From positions 1,658,501 through 1,722,500 of the forward strand of contig JAWRVZ010000093.1 in NCBI GenBank assembly GCA_037043235.1: 64,000 bases of DNA. Reading direction: 5' to 3'. This DNA comes from Rhodeus uyekii. Its lineage: Eukaryota; Chordata; Actinopteri; Cypriniformes; Acheilognathidae. A program made the translations under genes and the position numbers. The notes below the pieces were generated by a model. It was not told the DNA's origin and did no database searches. It saw only the letters and a list, made by a program, of their open reading frames with translations. This document shows, piece by piece, positions 35,085-46,842 of this stretch (positions are counted from its first letter, which is position 1; the number at the start of each line of letters is the position of its first letter).

Positions 35085-35175
35085 AGCCTTGTATGCAGCG
35101 CTGGATCATATGCCATAGCTGCGCACAAAGCAACCTGTGTTTGAGTCTCGGCTCAAGGAGGTTCAGGGTTATTTG
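35085..35175 (+). mobile_element. tRNA-derived SINE trace
   Basis: 'ggatcatatgccatagctgcgcacaaagc' followed by TGTGTTTGAGTCTCGGCTC resembles a degenerate RNA polymerase III B-box (GGTTCGAxxCC-like) and the body of a cyprinid tRNA-derived SINE. The A-box is unclear. Confidence 0.35.
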
Positions 35176-35261
35176 TTAATTAATGATATCATCATCAGAA
35201 ACTAGTCAGCGTCGACTCAACTTTAATCACATAAATGTTGACTTCCACAATTCTTCTATTT

Positions 35262-35266
<5 letters not shown>

Positions 35267-35318
<52 letters not shown>
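35267..35318. repeat. (AT)n at the 3' junction of the LINE
   Basis: A pure AT run directly against the 3' end of the retrotransposon. A further (AT)n lies at 35445-35478 inside the element, and a shorter one abuts its 5' end at 37501-37511. Confidence 0.9.
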
Positions 35319-35320
<2 letters not shown>

Positions 35321-35439
35321 AAGTCAAAGTCAGCTTTATTGTCAATTCTGCAATATATACAGCACATACATACAGAGAATTGAAATTCTGTAACTCTCAG
35401 ACCCAAGGTGCAACCAGGTTACATTAACAGTAACAACAG

Positions 35440-35480
<41 letters not shown>

Positions 35481-37500
35481 ACAACACCAAAAATATATAT
35501 ACAAAAATAAATAAATAATAATAGATAAAATAAAATAGATTAAGGAAATAAAGAGAAAGTCGCGATGGTAAAGACAGTGCAAACAATAGTGGGGTGGGGG
35601 GTGGGGGGGGGGGGGGTCAGGTGCATGGGGCAAAAGAGAGGAAAAGGGGCAGAGACGGGAGGGAGTTCAATGCCCTGACAGCTTGGGGAATGAAGCTGTT
35701 CTTCAGTCGGCTGGTCCTTGCCTGGAGACTGCGTAGCCTCCTCCCTGATGGCAGCAGACTGAAGAGGCTCTGGGATGGGTGGGAGGGGTCTCTCGCAATG
35801 ATGAGGGCTTTGCGGGAGAGGCGGGAGTTATAAATATCCTGGAGGGGTGGGAGAGAGACACCAACGATCTTCTCAGCTGCTCTCACTATGCGCTGAAGTG
35901 CTTTTCGGCAGGATGCGTTGCATGCGCCATACCACACAGTGATGCAGCTGGTCAGAATGCTCTCGATGGTGCCTCTGTAGAAGGTGTGCATGATGGGGGC
36001 TGGGACTCCGGCTCTTCTCAGCCTGCGGAGAAAGTAGAGTCGCTGCTGTGCTTTCTTGGTCAGTGCTGTGGTGTTGGTGGTCCAGGAGAGGTCTTCTGTG
36101 ATATGCACACCCAGAAATTTGGTGCTCCTCACTCTTTCCACGGTCGCACCGTTGATGGTCAGAGGAGGGTGCTGGGTGTGCATTCTCCTGAAGTCAACAA
36201 CAATCTCCTTCGTCTTCTCCACGTTCAGAGAGAGATTGTTGTCGCCGCACCACCTGACCAGGTGGCTCACCTCACTCCTGAAGTTTGTCTCATCGCCGTT
36301 GGTGATGAGACCAACTACAGTCGTGTCATCCGCAAACTTGATGAAGAGATTGCTGTTGTGTATGGGTGTGCAGTCATGGGTCAGCAGAGTGAAGAGGAGG
36401 GGGCTCAACACACAACCCTGAGGGGCTCCAGTGTTCATAATGATGGAGCTGGATGTGTTACTGCCGACCCGTACTGCCTGAGGTCTTCCCGTCAGGAAGT
36501 CCAGCAGCCAGTTGCACAGCGAAGTGCTGAGTCCCAGCTGAGACAGTTTTTGGGTGAGCTGTTGAGGGATGATTGTATTGAAAGCTGAACTAAAATCAAT
36601 GAACAGCATTCTGACATACGTGTCTTTTTTGTCCAGATGTGTGAGTGCTGAATGGACAGCAGTGGCAATGGCGTCATCGGTCGAGCGTTTTGACCGGTAT
36701 GCAAATTGGTGGGGGTCCAGGGAGGGGGGGAGGACAGATTTAATGTGGTGCATGACTAGCCGCTCAAAGCACTTCATAAGGATGGGGGTAAGTGCGACTG
36801 GGCGGTAGTCATTGAAGCAGGATGGAGATGATTTTTTAGGGAATGGTGGTTGCTTTGAAGCAGGTGGGGACAACAGCTTGACTCAGTGAGATGTTGAAGA
36901 TGTCTGTGAAGACATCAGTGAGTTCCTCTGCACAGTCTCTCAATACACGACCAGGAATGTTGTCAGGACCCGGAGCTTTGCGTGCGTTGACCCTGCTGAG
37001 GGATTTACTCACGCTGTCCCTGGGCAGTGTCAACATCTGGTCATCGGGAGGAGGTGGTGACTTCTGTGCAGTGGTGCTGTTGTGTGCCTCAAAGCGAGCG
37101 AAGAAGGTGTTCAGCTCATTCAGTAGGGAGGTGGTGCTGTCACACGTCCGTGCAGGGGGTTTGTAGTCCGTGAGGGTCTGAATACCCTGCCACAGACTCC
37201 TTGAGTCTCTGCTGTCGCTGAAACAGTGGGCTATCCTCCTGGAGTACTGTCTCTTAGCCTTCCTGATGCCGCGTGACAGGTTGGCCCTTGCTGTCCTCAG
37301 GCCCACCTCATCTCCAGCTCTGAAGGCAGCGTTACGCGTCTTCAGAAGACTGTAGACATTCCCTGTCAGCCACGGTTTTTGGTTGGGCCAGATGGTGATG
37401 GTCTTTGTGACTGTTACATCCTCAATGCACTTGGTGATGTAAGAAGTAACCGTCTCAGAGTACTCCTGGAGGTCTACGGTGTTGTGGTAGGTTGCAGTCT
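35319..37500 (-). mobile_element. 5'-truncated L2/CR1-like LINE with reverse transcriptase pseudogene
   Basis: Minus-strand non-LTR retrotransposon. The reverse transcriptase reads from about 37500 to 35617 in two frames. An upstream part (NARKAPGPDNIPGRVLRDCA, a motif preceding the palm) is joined to a downstream part with NDYRPVALTP, FIDFSSAFNT (motif A), GAPQGCVLSPLLF (motif B) and IKFADDTTVV (catalytic FADD). An extra base at about 36838 (CCC-T-AAAAAA) breaks the frame. The endonuclease domain is missing, as expected for 5' truncation. The 3' end carries AATAAAG and a TGACTTTGACTTTGA repeat against an (AT)n tract. A G-rich run (35590-35617) lies at the ORF end. The clade call is by general similarity. 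Confidence 0.9.
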
Positions 37501-39619
37501 ATATATATATACACAATTTTTTTTTTAATTTAAACAGCATTTAACTTGTTTTTCATGAGCTGTGAATTATAAGCAGTATTGTAACTTGGTGAATTGGTCA
37601 ATTGCATTGAAGCCAAAAATTTCTAACCTTACACAAGTACAAGGTTTTTTTCATTGTGTTAATGAAGGAGCTTTTAATATTTGGGTGAAGTACTATTTTA
37701 ATATAAACATTAATCGTTGCTCTACTATACTCGTCACATCGTAATTCTCTATGACTACTTATCTGTTGAATGAATCAATTTCTAAACGCATTAGAATTTA
37801 ATAGACAGTGGATCTGATTCATTAAGTACAGTTATTTGCTAAAGTACGTCAACCATCACTGCCTTAAAAATGGCGTTTTGATTTCCTATTCAGTGAAATT
37901 ACATGGCATTTCATTATCTCACAATACCATTTACTAACATTTTAATCAACATTATTCACCCTTTTCTCCGCACTGCCATCACAACCAGACCTAATAAAGG
38001 TTGTAATTCATTATGTTTCTCTAAATGACAGGATTCAATTGAAAATGACTCGGCTTCAGTTAGTTGGGATGGTTTTTATCTGGCAGCTACACAATGTGAC
38101 TGGAATACAATGAACTATTGGCTCAGTCTAATACACTAGGCTTTAGAATTTGCATTAATAAAATCAGCATGAATGGGTGGTGTCGTTATTCTCTTTTGAG
38201 GAATGAACTGGCAAGATTCCTTGCCGCCGCAGTAGCCGCGCATACGCAGGCGAGTGTCTTTGTTGTGTGGTTGAACGGTGCTCTTTGATAAAGGAGGTGA
38301 GAGGGGAAATGACATTTAAGGGAAGGGTAAAGTATTATTGATCTGAGCTGTCTGCGCTAAAATAACTTTACAACAACACTACAATGGCAGCACACTCTCT
38401 GCATATAGAGTTGCTCTGATCAGAGAGCTCTGTTGTTGACACCGCTAAAAAGAAATGAAACAGGACGCTATATGCAGGCTATCGTGTACTCGGCTTGCTA
38501 GATGACTGATTGTGTACAAATCCGGAATGCTACTCTGATCTACTTTTTTGTGTAACGTCATGAGGAGACACACCTTTACAACACTTTCTGGTAGACATAA
38601 AAGCCCAAATCCACTTCAGTGCCAACTACGCCTACAACGAAAACAGCCGATTAGCAATACGCGATATGTGGACCCGTAGAACGCGCTGTACTTGGTGTCT
38701 TTGTTCTGGAGGTTGGCATAGATGCGGTGTGCATCTGTAGTCACACCTCACGCTGCTTGAACATTAATTCAACTACATATCCCAATGGACCATTCACAGA
38801 GCTTTCATTGGCACGGCTGATAAACAAAGGTCTGCTTTGCCCTTGTTGTCGTGCCCTTGCTAAAATGTGAGCATTTGTCTGTGCGCTGTGGGAGTTTGAA
38901 CAGAGCGTGCTTGTTGGGAACTGTCTGTGAGAGAAATCGTATGGGCTGTTTTTATGCAGCCGTGGAGCTGACGCTAATCTGCAGTAAAAGCTAGCCAGCT
39001 AGTCACATGTGCGGAGAGATTCGCACACACACACATATAACCATGACACGGGCACATACACACAGCCCTAAAGTCTGCCATGCCAATCGATGAGCGATTC
39101 ACAGGCCTGTTATCAATCACACAAGCGCCTCAGGCATGGGTGACACACTTTATTAGTGCATTCAGCCTTTCAGTGCACACTTTGAGAGGACGCGGTGTTA
39201 ACCCAAAGGGGTTAGCCAGATCGATGGGCTAGACCCCAAACAGTTCGAAGGCATACACTTTTAGTCCTCTGAACTAAACTTAGAAACCAGAATATAGTTT
39301 TATAACTGAATACAGTTATATTCACACACGTTATCACTGAGAATGACAACCGTGTTAGAGGAACCGAAATACCCTTACGAAATTTTTACATGTTTTATTA
39401 CAAAAAACAAAACAAAGTATGATTATCATTGTATACCATTATAACCATTACAATTATGATATAATTATTATATACCATGCTAGCCAGAATTAACCATAGT
39501 TAAAGCATGGTATTTGTAGTAAAACTGTGGTTATACAAATGGTATAACAAGGTGCAATTATATTTACATAAAAATCCCATAACATAAAATAAGTAAACAT
39601 TACTCAAATTAAACTTTGT

Positions 39620-39835
39620 TTAGCTCTAGGTTTATTCAGTTAGCTTACATGCTAACCAATTAGCCTGCTACATTGACTGATTAGCCCAACAGTTTAACAT
39701 CCTATTAACTGATCAGCTTATTAGCTTAGCATGCTATTAACAATTAGCCTGCTATCTTAGCACATAGTTTAATTAGCTGACCTCTTAGCTGACTTCACTA
39801 CTATTATTTATTTATAGCTACTGCTCCTGCTAATC
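39620..39835. repeat. TTAGC/GCTAA-rich degenerate short repeat
   Basis: TTAGC and its complement recur about a dozen times in 215 bp, for example 'gttagcttacatgctaaccaattagcctgcta' split by short spacers. It may be a decayed simple repeat. Confidence 0.5.
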
Positions 39836-39899
39836 CAGCTAAAATGTTAAATGTTCAAATGTTCACATAATTTTGTCAGGAACATTTTACAATAATATT

Positions 39900-40157
39900 C
39901 CCTTAGTTAAGGCTATAAAGCATCAACTAATATATCCTAATAATAAGCAATACATTCATTACAGTACTTATTAATCTATGTTACCATGAATAAAAATACT
40001 ACAGTTCATTATTTAATTAGATTATTTAGAACTTTTGATTTTTACCCTGTGTAAGTAAATGTTGAGATTAACAAACAGATTAATAAATGTTAGGTCATGT
40101 TAACTGATGTAGTTAAATAATACTAACAAATAAAACCTTATTGTAAAGTGTTACCAT
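39900..40157 (-). mobile_element. Cyprinid repeat ending GGTAACACTTTACAATAAGG
   Basis: On the minus strand the right end reads GGTAACACTTTACAATAAGG, followed by blocks related to 'ttagttaacatgac', 'ttgttaatctcaacatttac' and 'taatgaactgtagt'. This repeat family is highly abundant in cyprinid genomes. The distal end is diverged. Confidence 0.6.
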
Positions 40158-40870
40158 TTTGTCTACTGTTCTGGTAAGGTTCTCTAAGTCTATCGCCTAT
40201 AGCTAATTGGGAATGACGCGACATAGCATTCAGCTCCTCCTTCAGGGAAACAGGGTTGCGTAAGTGACTCAATACATCAGTGCAGATATATAATGGATGG
40301 CTTTTAGGATTTTCAGAGTCTGACTTTAGGCTGAATTTTGTATTACATGAATATCCACTGAAAGATATTTGGTCAGTCTAACTCTAGCGGTTGATAGAGA
40401 AGCAGAGGAACCTCTTTGGAAGTGAAGAAAGAAGTAATTTAAAAAGCAAAGGCACCAGGATAGTGCAAAACACAATCAAACAAAATCATTTAAGACAGCT
40501 TTCCCATTTTTAAGCAAGCAAACAGGTGCAATGGTGATTTCATGCCGTACTGAGTCTGTTCTTGCAGGGCTTGATGGAATGTTGTGGGAGGGAGACCATG
40601 TGTTTACGAGCAAAGAGAGGGAAAAATAGAGAGAACCAGGGAGATGGAAGATAAGAAAAAGCACAAAAAAGCACCATCCAAGCAAACAGGATAAAATAAA
40701 GCAATAAAATAAAATATCCAACACATTATGCAACATTCTGTCAGATTTGAGCTAAAGGTGCAAGTAAAACGGTAACTCAAAAAACAAAACAAAAAAAATA
40801 TGAATTTGAATATCATTTTAAGCGCTAACCCACATCTTTGAATACCATTTCATCACATGCTGCAACTCAC

Positions 40871-40990
40871 CTGCCATCCTGTCTGGTGATGGTATACCCA
40901 TAGACTGGTTTGTTAATGAAGCTGATATTTACACCAACCAGCGGAGTCCCATCTGAAGTCACCACTTGTCCCCGGATAACACAGGCATGA
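40871..40990 (-). CDS. tenm4: Teneurin-4 exon: TTR-like domain start
   Basis: 120-bp exon, phase 2-2, not visible as a long open frame. The acceptor ATCCACACAG precedes T and the donor is GGCAG|GTGAGT. It reads HACVIRGQVVTSDGTPLVGV, then NISFINKPVYGYTITRQDG plus AG. VIRGQVxTxDGTPLVGVNxSF is the conserved start of the teneurin transthyretin-like domain. HACVIRG is the teneurin-4 form; teneurin-2 has a different lead-in as I recall. NIS is a potential glycosylation site. The exon is symmetric, so skipping it would keep frame but remove a core part of the domain. Confidence 0.96.
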
Positions 40991-41521
40991 CTGTGTGGAT
41001 CAAAAAAAAGAAAAGAAAATCATAGTGTTGTGTTACACTGTAGAAAAGCATCAGATGCTATTTGTAAACACCTATAATAAATTCAATGAATCCCACAGCT
41101 CTAAGGAAACCTCAGCGGGGTTTCCTGTCTGAGAAGCAAAAGATAGCAGACAAAAAATGGGATAGTGTTTGTGTCATTCCTGCTGTTTGAGAGAACAATG
41201 CGGAGGTATGAGTGCTTTCAGTCACAGCAGATATCTGGGCTTAAACTGCGTCTATCTGATGTTATCTGCCTGCCTCAGGAGCTCTGACTTACAGATCGAT
41301 ATGAAAAAGTCAAACACAGTTTCTTAAAATCCTGAACAAGTACAAAACAACTACCCGCTAGACATGACTTGTGACTCATAGAGTTAGAGATTTTTAATCG
41401 GGCTTAATGCTGTTCAGGCTGGAGATTATAAAGTACAAAAAAAGCTGCAAAAAATATTACAGCTGTAAATTTTGTCTGTCATTACGATAACTGAATAATT
41501 TATTTTACTGATAAATGCAAC

Positions 41522-42459
41522 CAGGGCTTGACATTAACTGTTTTACTCACCAGCAAGTGTGGCTAATGGTTACTAAACAACTTTTACATCGATGCCATGG
41601 AGAAAAACTGCTATATAGGTATTTTTAATATTATCTAATAATTTGGCAGCTTGGATTTTAAACTGCTGTCATTTTAAGACCTGACACGTGGAACTGTTTC
41701 CAGCATCAACTGTTTGCATTCACCAAAAAACATAACAGACTGTGTTTGTCCGAATACTCGCCAAGACCGGCATTTTAACATTATTTTGTGTATTTCTGGC
41801 GCAATAAGCAAAAAAACTCGGTCTAATACGGAGAGGCGGCTTTATGTGCACACCAGTGGCATAGCCACGAGGGGGCCTGGGCCCCCTCATTTACATGTCC
41901 GGCCCCCTCAGATTTTCAATTGGTTAAAATGGCGACTGTGAAAGCGAAAGTGAAAGCACATATCGCCCGCCGCACAAGAAAATCGCAACGCAACCCCTCC
42001 CCCCGTCAACAATCGCGCTCACAACCTCCCCCACCCCGTCAACAATCGCGCTCAGCCCCCCCCCCCCCCCCCCGCCAACAATCGCGCACAGTTTGGCCCC
42101 CTCATTTTAAGCTGGGCCCCCTAAAAAAAAATCCATAAATTCGACGCCGAAATTCAAGCCCTGGATTAAAAATTATTCATCTGGAGCAAATGAAATGAGG
42201 TATCAAGGTTGTTTTTGTGTGCTTTTTTCAGCTGGTATCATGCATATATTCTGTGGAAAATAAGCATTGAAAGTATTTCAGATATTTCCATATTGATATC
42301 GAAAAGAAATTTTATTTTTGACCCTACAGTACATTGCACTTAGTTTATTATTTCAGATGCCTTATTAAAAGACTAGAATAGAAAAATTTATAGATTATAT
42401 ATAAAATTTAACCTGCCAAATTGGCTAGTAGGAGTGACTGCGTAACACGCCAACCCCTG
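41522..42459. mobile_element. hAT-like element, probably carrying a nested insertion
   Basis: Left end CAGGGCTTGACATTAAC and right end, read inward on the minus strand, CAGGGGTTGGCGTGTTAC. The flanking 8-mers AATGCAAC and CATGCAAC form a target duplication with one mismatch, as expected for hAT. The middle (about 41850-42165) is a separate GC-rich block: GTGGCATAGCCACGAGGGGG, a C-rich stretch with three repeats of the GTCAACAATCGCGC-type motif, and an end CAAGCCCTG. Confidence 0.55.
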
Positions 42460-43714
42460 CATGCAACTAATTTGTTTAAATAATTTGCAAATGATGAAAT
42501 TAGTATAGAAATGTAGATTTTAAAAACATTTTAAAAAGTTCATACATCAGCTAGGTTGAAGAAAAAAGCACTTAAGGAAAAGAAATGACTTCGGGGCTGT
42601 TTCTACAAAGGTATTAAGTATTAAACATGTGCCAGGTAGCGGAACAATTAACATGGTGTGTAAAAGGGTGGCCCTTCCTGTCCTTACTGCAGGCAAGATC
42701 ACAGACCCAACAATATCCCTGTCCCACGGAGGCTAACTTTATGCTAATTTAAGCAGCCTCTCACCTTCAGCAGTCCTTGGCTCAGCTCTGTGTCCCTGTA
42801 AACAAAGCTAGCAAAGATAGCGCACAAGTGCACAGCCCCGCCACAACGTCTATTATCAGACTGCGAGCGAACTCAAGTAGAATAGAAAAAAGAGAGGAAG
42901 TGACAAAGAAAGATCACTAAATAAAAAGGGTGGAGAGACAGAAAGAGAAAGAGAGAGATATAATGCGTAAAGCTTTTGTCTATCTACAACACTGCTCGAG
43001 GTGACAGTTTGATTTAGAGTATTCTCATTCAGAAGGGGCAGCGACGCAAGTTTTCACAGGGTGCACTGACTGGAACTGTCGGCTCTGAGCCGCAGCGAAA
43101 TATGCAGAGCTGATTCAACAACTCCATGACAAATGATTTCAATATTGACATTAAACAGATCTGAAGAAGATAAAGGAGGAACAGTGAAGAGGTCTAGACA
43201 AAAAGTCTAAAGTTCATTTATTCAACAAACTCCCATCTCAAACTAGATTGGAATGGCAGAGAAAAGCGCAAGTATGTTTATAAACAACAGACATATCACC
43301 TTGTCAGCACTGCGTTGACAACCGTGTAATTTCAGAGTATGGAAGCAAATTGTAGGCCATGTCTGACTTGATATTAGAAAAGACATCTTTAAATAACTAT
43401 GAAAGAAAGCATGTTAAACTATCCGAAGAGGCAGCTTCTGGGAGCACTATGAACCTTTTATTTTGCATGCAGAGAGGTCTGAATGCCATCTGTTTGGCTA
43501 TTGGCTAAAAACAGCTAATGGGCTAAATTAATGTTTGCAAACCCCTACATTATTAAATAATACTTGCAGCAAGCATCTTTACCACTGCAATGCTCACTAT
43601 TAGATTTGCATGTGTAAATATAGTCACTACGGTCATTATCAGGGTACAGTGACCCTTCGTTTATCGCGGTTAACGTGGACCGGAACCCCCCGCGATAGGT
43701 GAAAATCCGCTAAG

Positions 43715-44028
43715 CAGTGTTGCCAGATTGGACTGACAATTTCCAGTCCAACTACAGCAAAAAACCCGCCCATTTACAAAAATACCCACCCAAGACCAAA
43801 ATTGTTGACGGGTGGGGTGGGGGTGGACCTACACGCGATTGTTGATATGTTAGATGATACGCATATTGTTATATGCCTTTGTAGGCTTGTTTTTATAGAA
43901 TTTATATACATTTATATATGTAATTTGGGCGTGTTTGTCATCAAAAACAAGCCCAATTTTTATCGACCAGCCCAATGCATTTTTTTCCGGTTGGACGTGA
44001 CCAAAACCCGCCCAATCTGGCAGCACTA
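43715..44028. mobile_element. hAT-like MITE, copy A, with 8-bp TSD
   Basis: Begins CAGTGTTGCCAGATTGG and ends CCAATCTGGCAGCACTA (inverted repeats with two differences). Flanked by CCGCTAAG at 43707-43714 and 44029-44036, a perfect 8-bp target duplication diagnostic of hAT transposition. 314 bp, non-coding. Its interior matches copy B in opposite orientation. Confidence 0.88.
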
Positions 44029-44148
44029 CCGCTAAGTAGGATCAGCCTAATGAGCTCACGGGATACATCCACTCGTGCTCTCATTCGTCGATCTTGTGCC
44101 GTGTACAAAGCTTCATTGGCGAGTTTCTCTCTTTGTGTGGCATCCAGG

Positions 44149-44482
44149 CAGTGTTGCCAGATTGGGCGGGTTCCCGCCCAATTAGGCTCCTTTTGGGTCA
44201 CGTCCGACCGGAAAAAAATGCATTGGGCTAGTCGATAAAAATTGGGCTTGTTTTTGATGACAAACCAAATTTCATATATAAATGCACATAAATTCCATTA
44301 AAACAAGCCTACAAATGCAAATAAATTCCACTAAAACAAGTTTCCCGCCCCCCGTCAACAATCGCGTCAACAATCCCGCCCCCCCGTCAACAATTTTGGT
44401 CTTGGGCGGGTATTTTTCAATTGGACGGGTTTTATGCTGTAGTTGGGCTGGTCCAAATCGTCAATCCAATCTGGCAACACTG
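44149..44482. mobile_element. hAT-like MITE, copy B, with 8-bp TSD
   Basis: Begins CAGTGTTGCCAGATTGG and ends with its exact reverse complement CCAATCTGGCAACACTG. Flanked by CATCCAGG at 44141-44148 and 44483-44490, a perfect 8-bp target duplication. 334 bp, inverted relative to copy A, only 121 bp away. Confidence 0.9.
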
Positions 44483-46240
44483 CATCCAGGGAAATGGTTT
44501 CTCTCGCACGTCACGATAAAACAACTCTGCTTTGCGCAAAACGGCTGCCGATATGGCGGTATTTTTTATTTTTATTCCACGATGCAATTTAACAATGATT
44601 CAAAAGCAAATTTTTGCATCACAGGTACCAACCGCTGTCAATACACCTACAGTCTTTGTCCATGTAAACAAGCATGGCATGAGGTCTTAGAAAGCACCAC
44701 TAATTACTTTAAAAACTTCATAAGAGGAGTTAAATATAAACATGCACTCTCTCTTAAATTACACGTGTACAGCGGTATTCTTCCCTTTCTCAGAAGCTGC
44801 GACATGTTCTAAATAGGCTAAATGGATAGAAATAATAGGCCATCTCAGGCCGCCCCCCTCTGCCATCTCCACATGATGGTAAAAGAGGCTAAGTACACTC
44901 AGATGCAGCAAGCAAACAACTTGACCCAAGTGCGTCTCCAGCCAAGCACATTTATTCTATTGTGGCCTCCATGGTGTTCAGATAAACAGAGCACATGCTG
45001 TAAAGGGTGAAATAATATTGGAAGAACATTCTGAAATGTTCAGAAAGGTGAGTCTTGTAAAACAGAAACGATACATGACTTTGATCATTCCCATCCATGT
45101 TGCTTTCTTGTGGTCAGATATGTCAGATGTGCATTTCTGACATGTCTCCTAGCATGCAGAGGTGGTTGTGGAATCAATAAAAAGGCCTGATCAGGTGATG
45201 GCAAGGGGCTCTTTTAGACCAACTGTGGCTGTGTCTAAAAGGTCCATCTGGGGTGCTGTCAGCCTCTCTCATGTCTGTCAGTAGGCGAAAGAACGAAGAG
45301 GTAATAAATAATATATCAGCCCTGATATTTTTAGGTGAATCAAGGTCTCCGGTCTTGTGAATGGTGGCCACTTCTAAAGCTTTCATATCTATATATATGA
45401 TGGTGACGAAGAGTATGCCAAGACCCCCATCTTGAAATAATGAAGAGGGTATCGGGAGACTCCCTACCGAGCGTTGCAAAAATGTCACCTTGGGAAAACG
45501 TCACATGGTATTACAACAGCATTTCATGAATACCATCTGACATGTCCACAAAAGGCGATATCAAACAAAGTCCAATGTTTCATCTTTGCATGAGGTTGTG
45601 CGCATTGGACACTCTGACACAAGTTGATTGAGGGCAGCTTGATTTATGCAACAGAAGAACGTCTGGCAGATAGGACAGAGGAAATGAGTGCATGAAGGAG
45701 AGCACTGGACAGCTTTGAAGTGATCAGAGTCTCATTAGGATAGCGCAGATTAGACAAAGGGAGTTTGTACTTGCCAGAGGCTCAGTCAGGCAAAGCAAAA
45801 GGCCATTTGGTCCAGAGTCTGAGCTGAACTGTGGGAAATGGCCATTTAAGAGATGCAAAAACAATACCTTGCTCGCTATAGTTTGGGAAGGGACTTCTCA
45901 CTGATCCAAAGAAATTCCAACTTGAGTTTCCAAAGAAACAAAGCAAAACAAGACCTAAAACAGAAGGCTCTGAATCGAAGACCTCTTTGGCACATTATAC
46001 CTTATGGAGATAAGAATCAAAATGTTGACGCACCCTGGGCGACACCATTAGAGACATTCTCCATGGAGAGCACGAAAAGATGCTCATTTGCTTGTTACGT
46101 TGTCATATTTTGCCTTTGAAATGTCAACTCTGCTTTCATGAAAGGAAATGCGGGGATACTCTACGACATTTCAAAGGAACACAACTTTTTCCCAAGTCTC
46201 TAGTAGCATCTTGTGTGCTCATTTCACTTGAGAGCAGGGA

Positions 46241-46275
46241 GGGAGAGAGGGAGAGAGAGAGAGAGAGAGAGAGAG
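46241..46275. repeat. (GA)n microsatellite
   Basis: A short GA/GGGA run within the intron. Confidence 0.9.
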
Positions 46276-46625
46276 AAACGAGACCAGTTCATGTGTGGGA
46301 TGCAAATGCAAAAGTGGCGTTCACTCTAGGTATTGTTTACAGATAAAAAGGGAATGCCACAAAATGGAGGCAAAAAATTTGAAGTCACATGGGATAGCAC
46401 AGTGACAGCACTGTTCTCTCATATGAAACATCTTTGGGGTACCTTGGGATGAGCCCCATGCCCTGTTTGTTTACAGGAATAAGCGCTGTACGGATTGACA
46501 GCATCTGCTTATAATTACTCATTGATCTAAATATTACCACTACAGTGGATTGAGATTTGGGATAAGTATGGAAAAGAGAACTTAAACTACATGAAAATTG
46601 TGAACATTACTACTGAAACACTTAC

Positions 46626-46842
46626 ATGCCGTCAAAGGGGTTTGTGCCAGGGATGATGTGGGTACTGTCCCGGCCCACCAGGAAGCGGACACGCTGGTAG
46701 AAGGACTGCAGGGTGCTCAGACTGGAAGAGATCTGGGTTTCCTGGATGATATCCAGTGGATCAGGTGAGCCCACACACAGAGAGGTAGTGTGACATGACG
46801 CCTGCAAACAGCAGTCCGGATCCATGCAGTCCATCAACCCAT
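46626..46842 (-). CDS. tenm4: Teneurin-4 exon: Cys-rich region
   Basis: 217-bp exon, phase 1 in and 2 out. The acceptor TTCTCCATCAG precedes AT, completing Asp; the donor is GGCAT|GTAAGT. It reads DGLMDCMDPDCCLQASCHTT, then SLCVGSPDPLDIIQETQISS, SLSTLQSFYQRVRFLVGRDS, ending THIIPGTNPFDG. DGLxDCxDPDCCLQxxC and the GSPDPLDIIQETQ helix are typical of the Cys-rich stretch after EGF8. RVRFLVGRDSTHIIPG leads into the TTR-like domain. An Ile codon (AT|T) spans the junction where I recall Gly in human teneurin-4. Confidence 0.96.

Larger units (their letters stand above)
34198..40870 (-). other. tenm4: Longest intron between coding exons in the TTR region, 6673 bp
   Basis: Contains a (CA)n at 34733-34755, a tRNA-SINE-like trace (35085-35175), the L2/CR1-like LINE (35319-37500) flanked by AT runs, a TTAGC-rich stretch (39620-39835) and a cyprinid repeat (39900-40157). 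The 37510-39600 and 40160-40870 stretches are unassigned. Confidence 0.85.
43647..44490. mobile_element. Older DNA element hosting two hAT insertions
   Basis: CAGTGACCCTTCGTTTATCG begins just after TA at 43645-43646, like a Tc1/mariner-pogo terminus. The interior is broken by hAT-like insertions at 43715-44028 and 44149-44482. The opposite terminus was not identified, so the right border is a minimum. Confidence 0.5.
40991..46625 (-). other. tenm4: Intron, 5635 bp, with nested transposons
   Basis: Contains a hAT-like element with another insertion (41522-42459), an older element carrying two inverted hAT-like insertions (43647-44490) and a (GA)n (46241-46275). No element is recognised in 42470-43640 or 44500-46240. 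Confidence 0.87.

Noticed and set aside
35779..36588. 269-codon plus-strand frame
   Set aside because: Antisense shadow of the LINE reverse transcriptase.
44282..44812. 176-codon plus-strand frame
   Set aside because: Overlaps a hAT-like MITE and its host element; no conserved motif.
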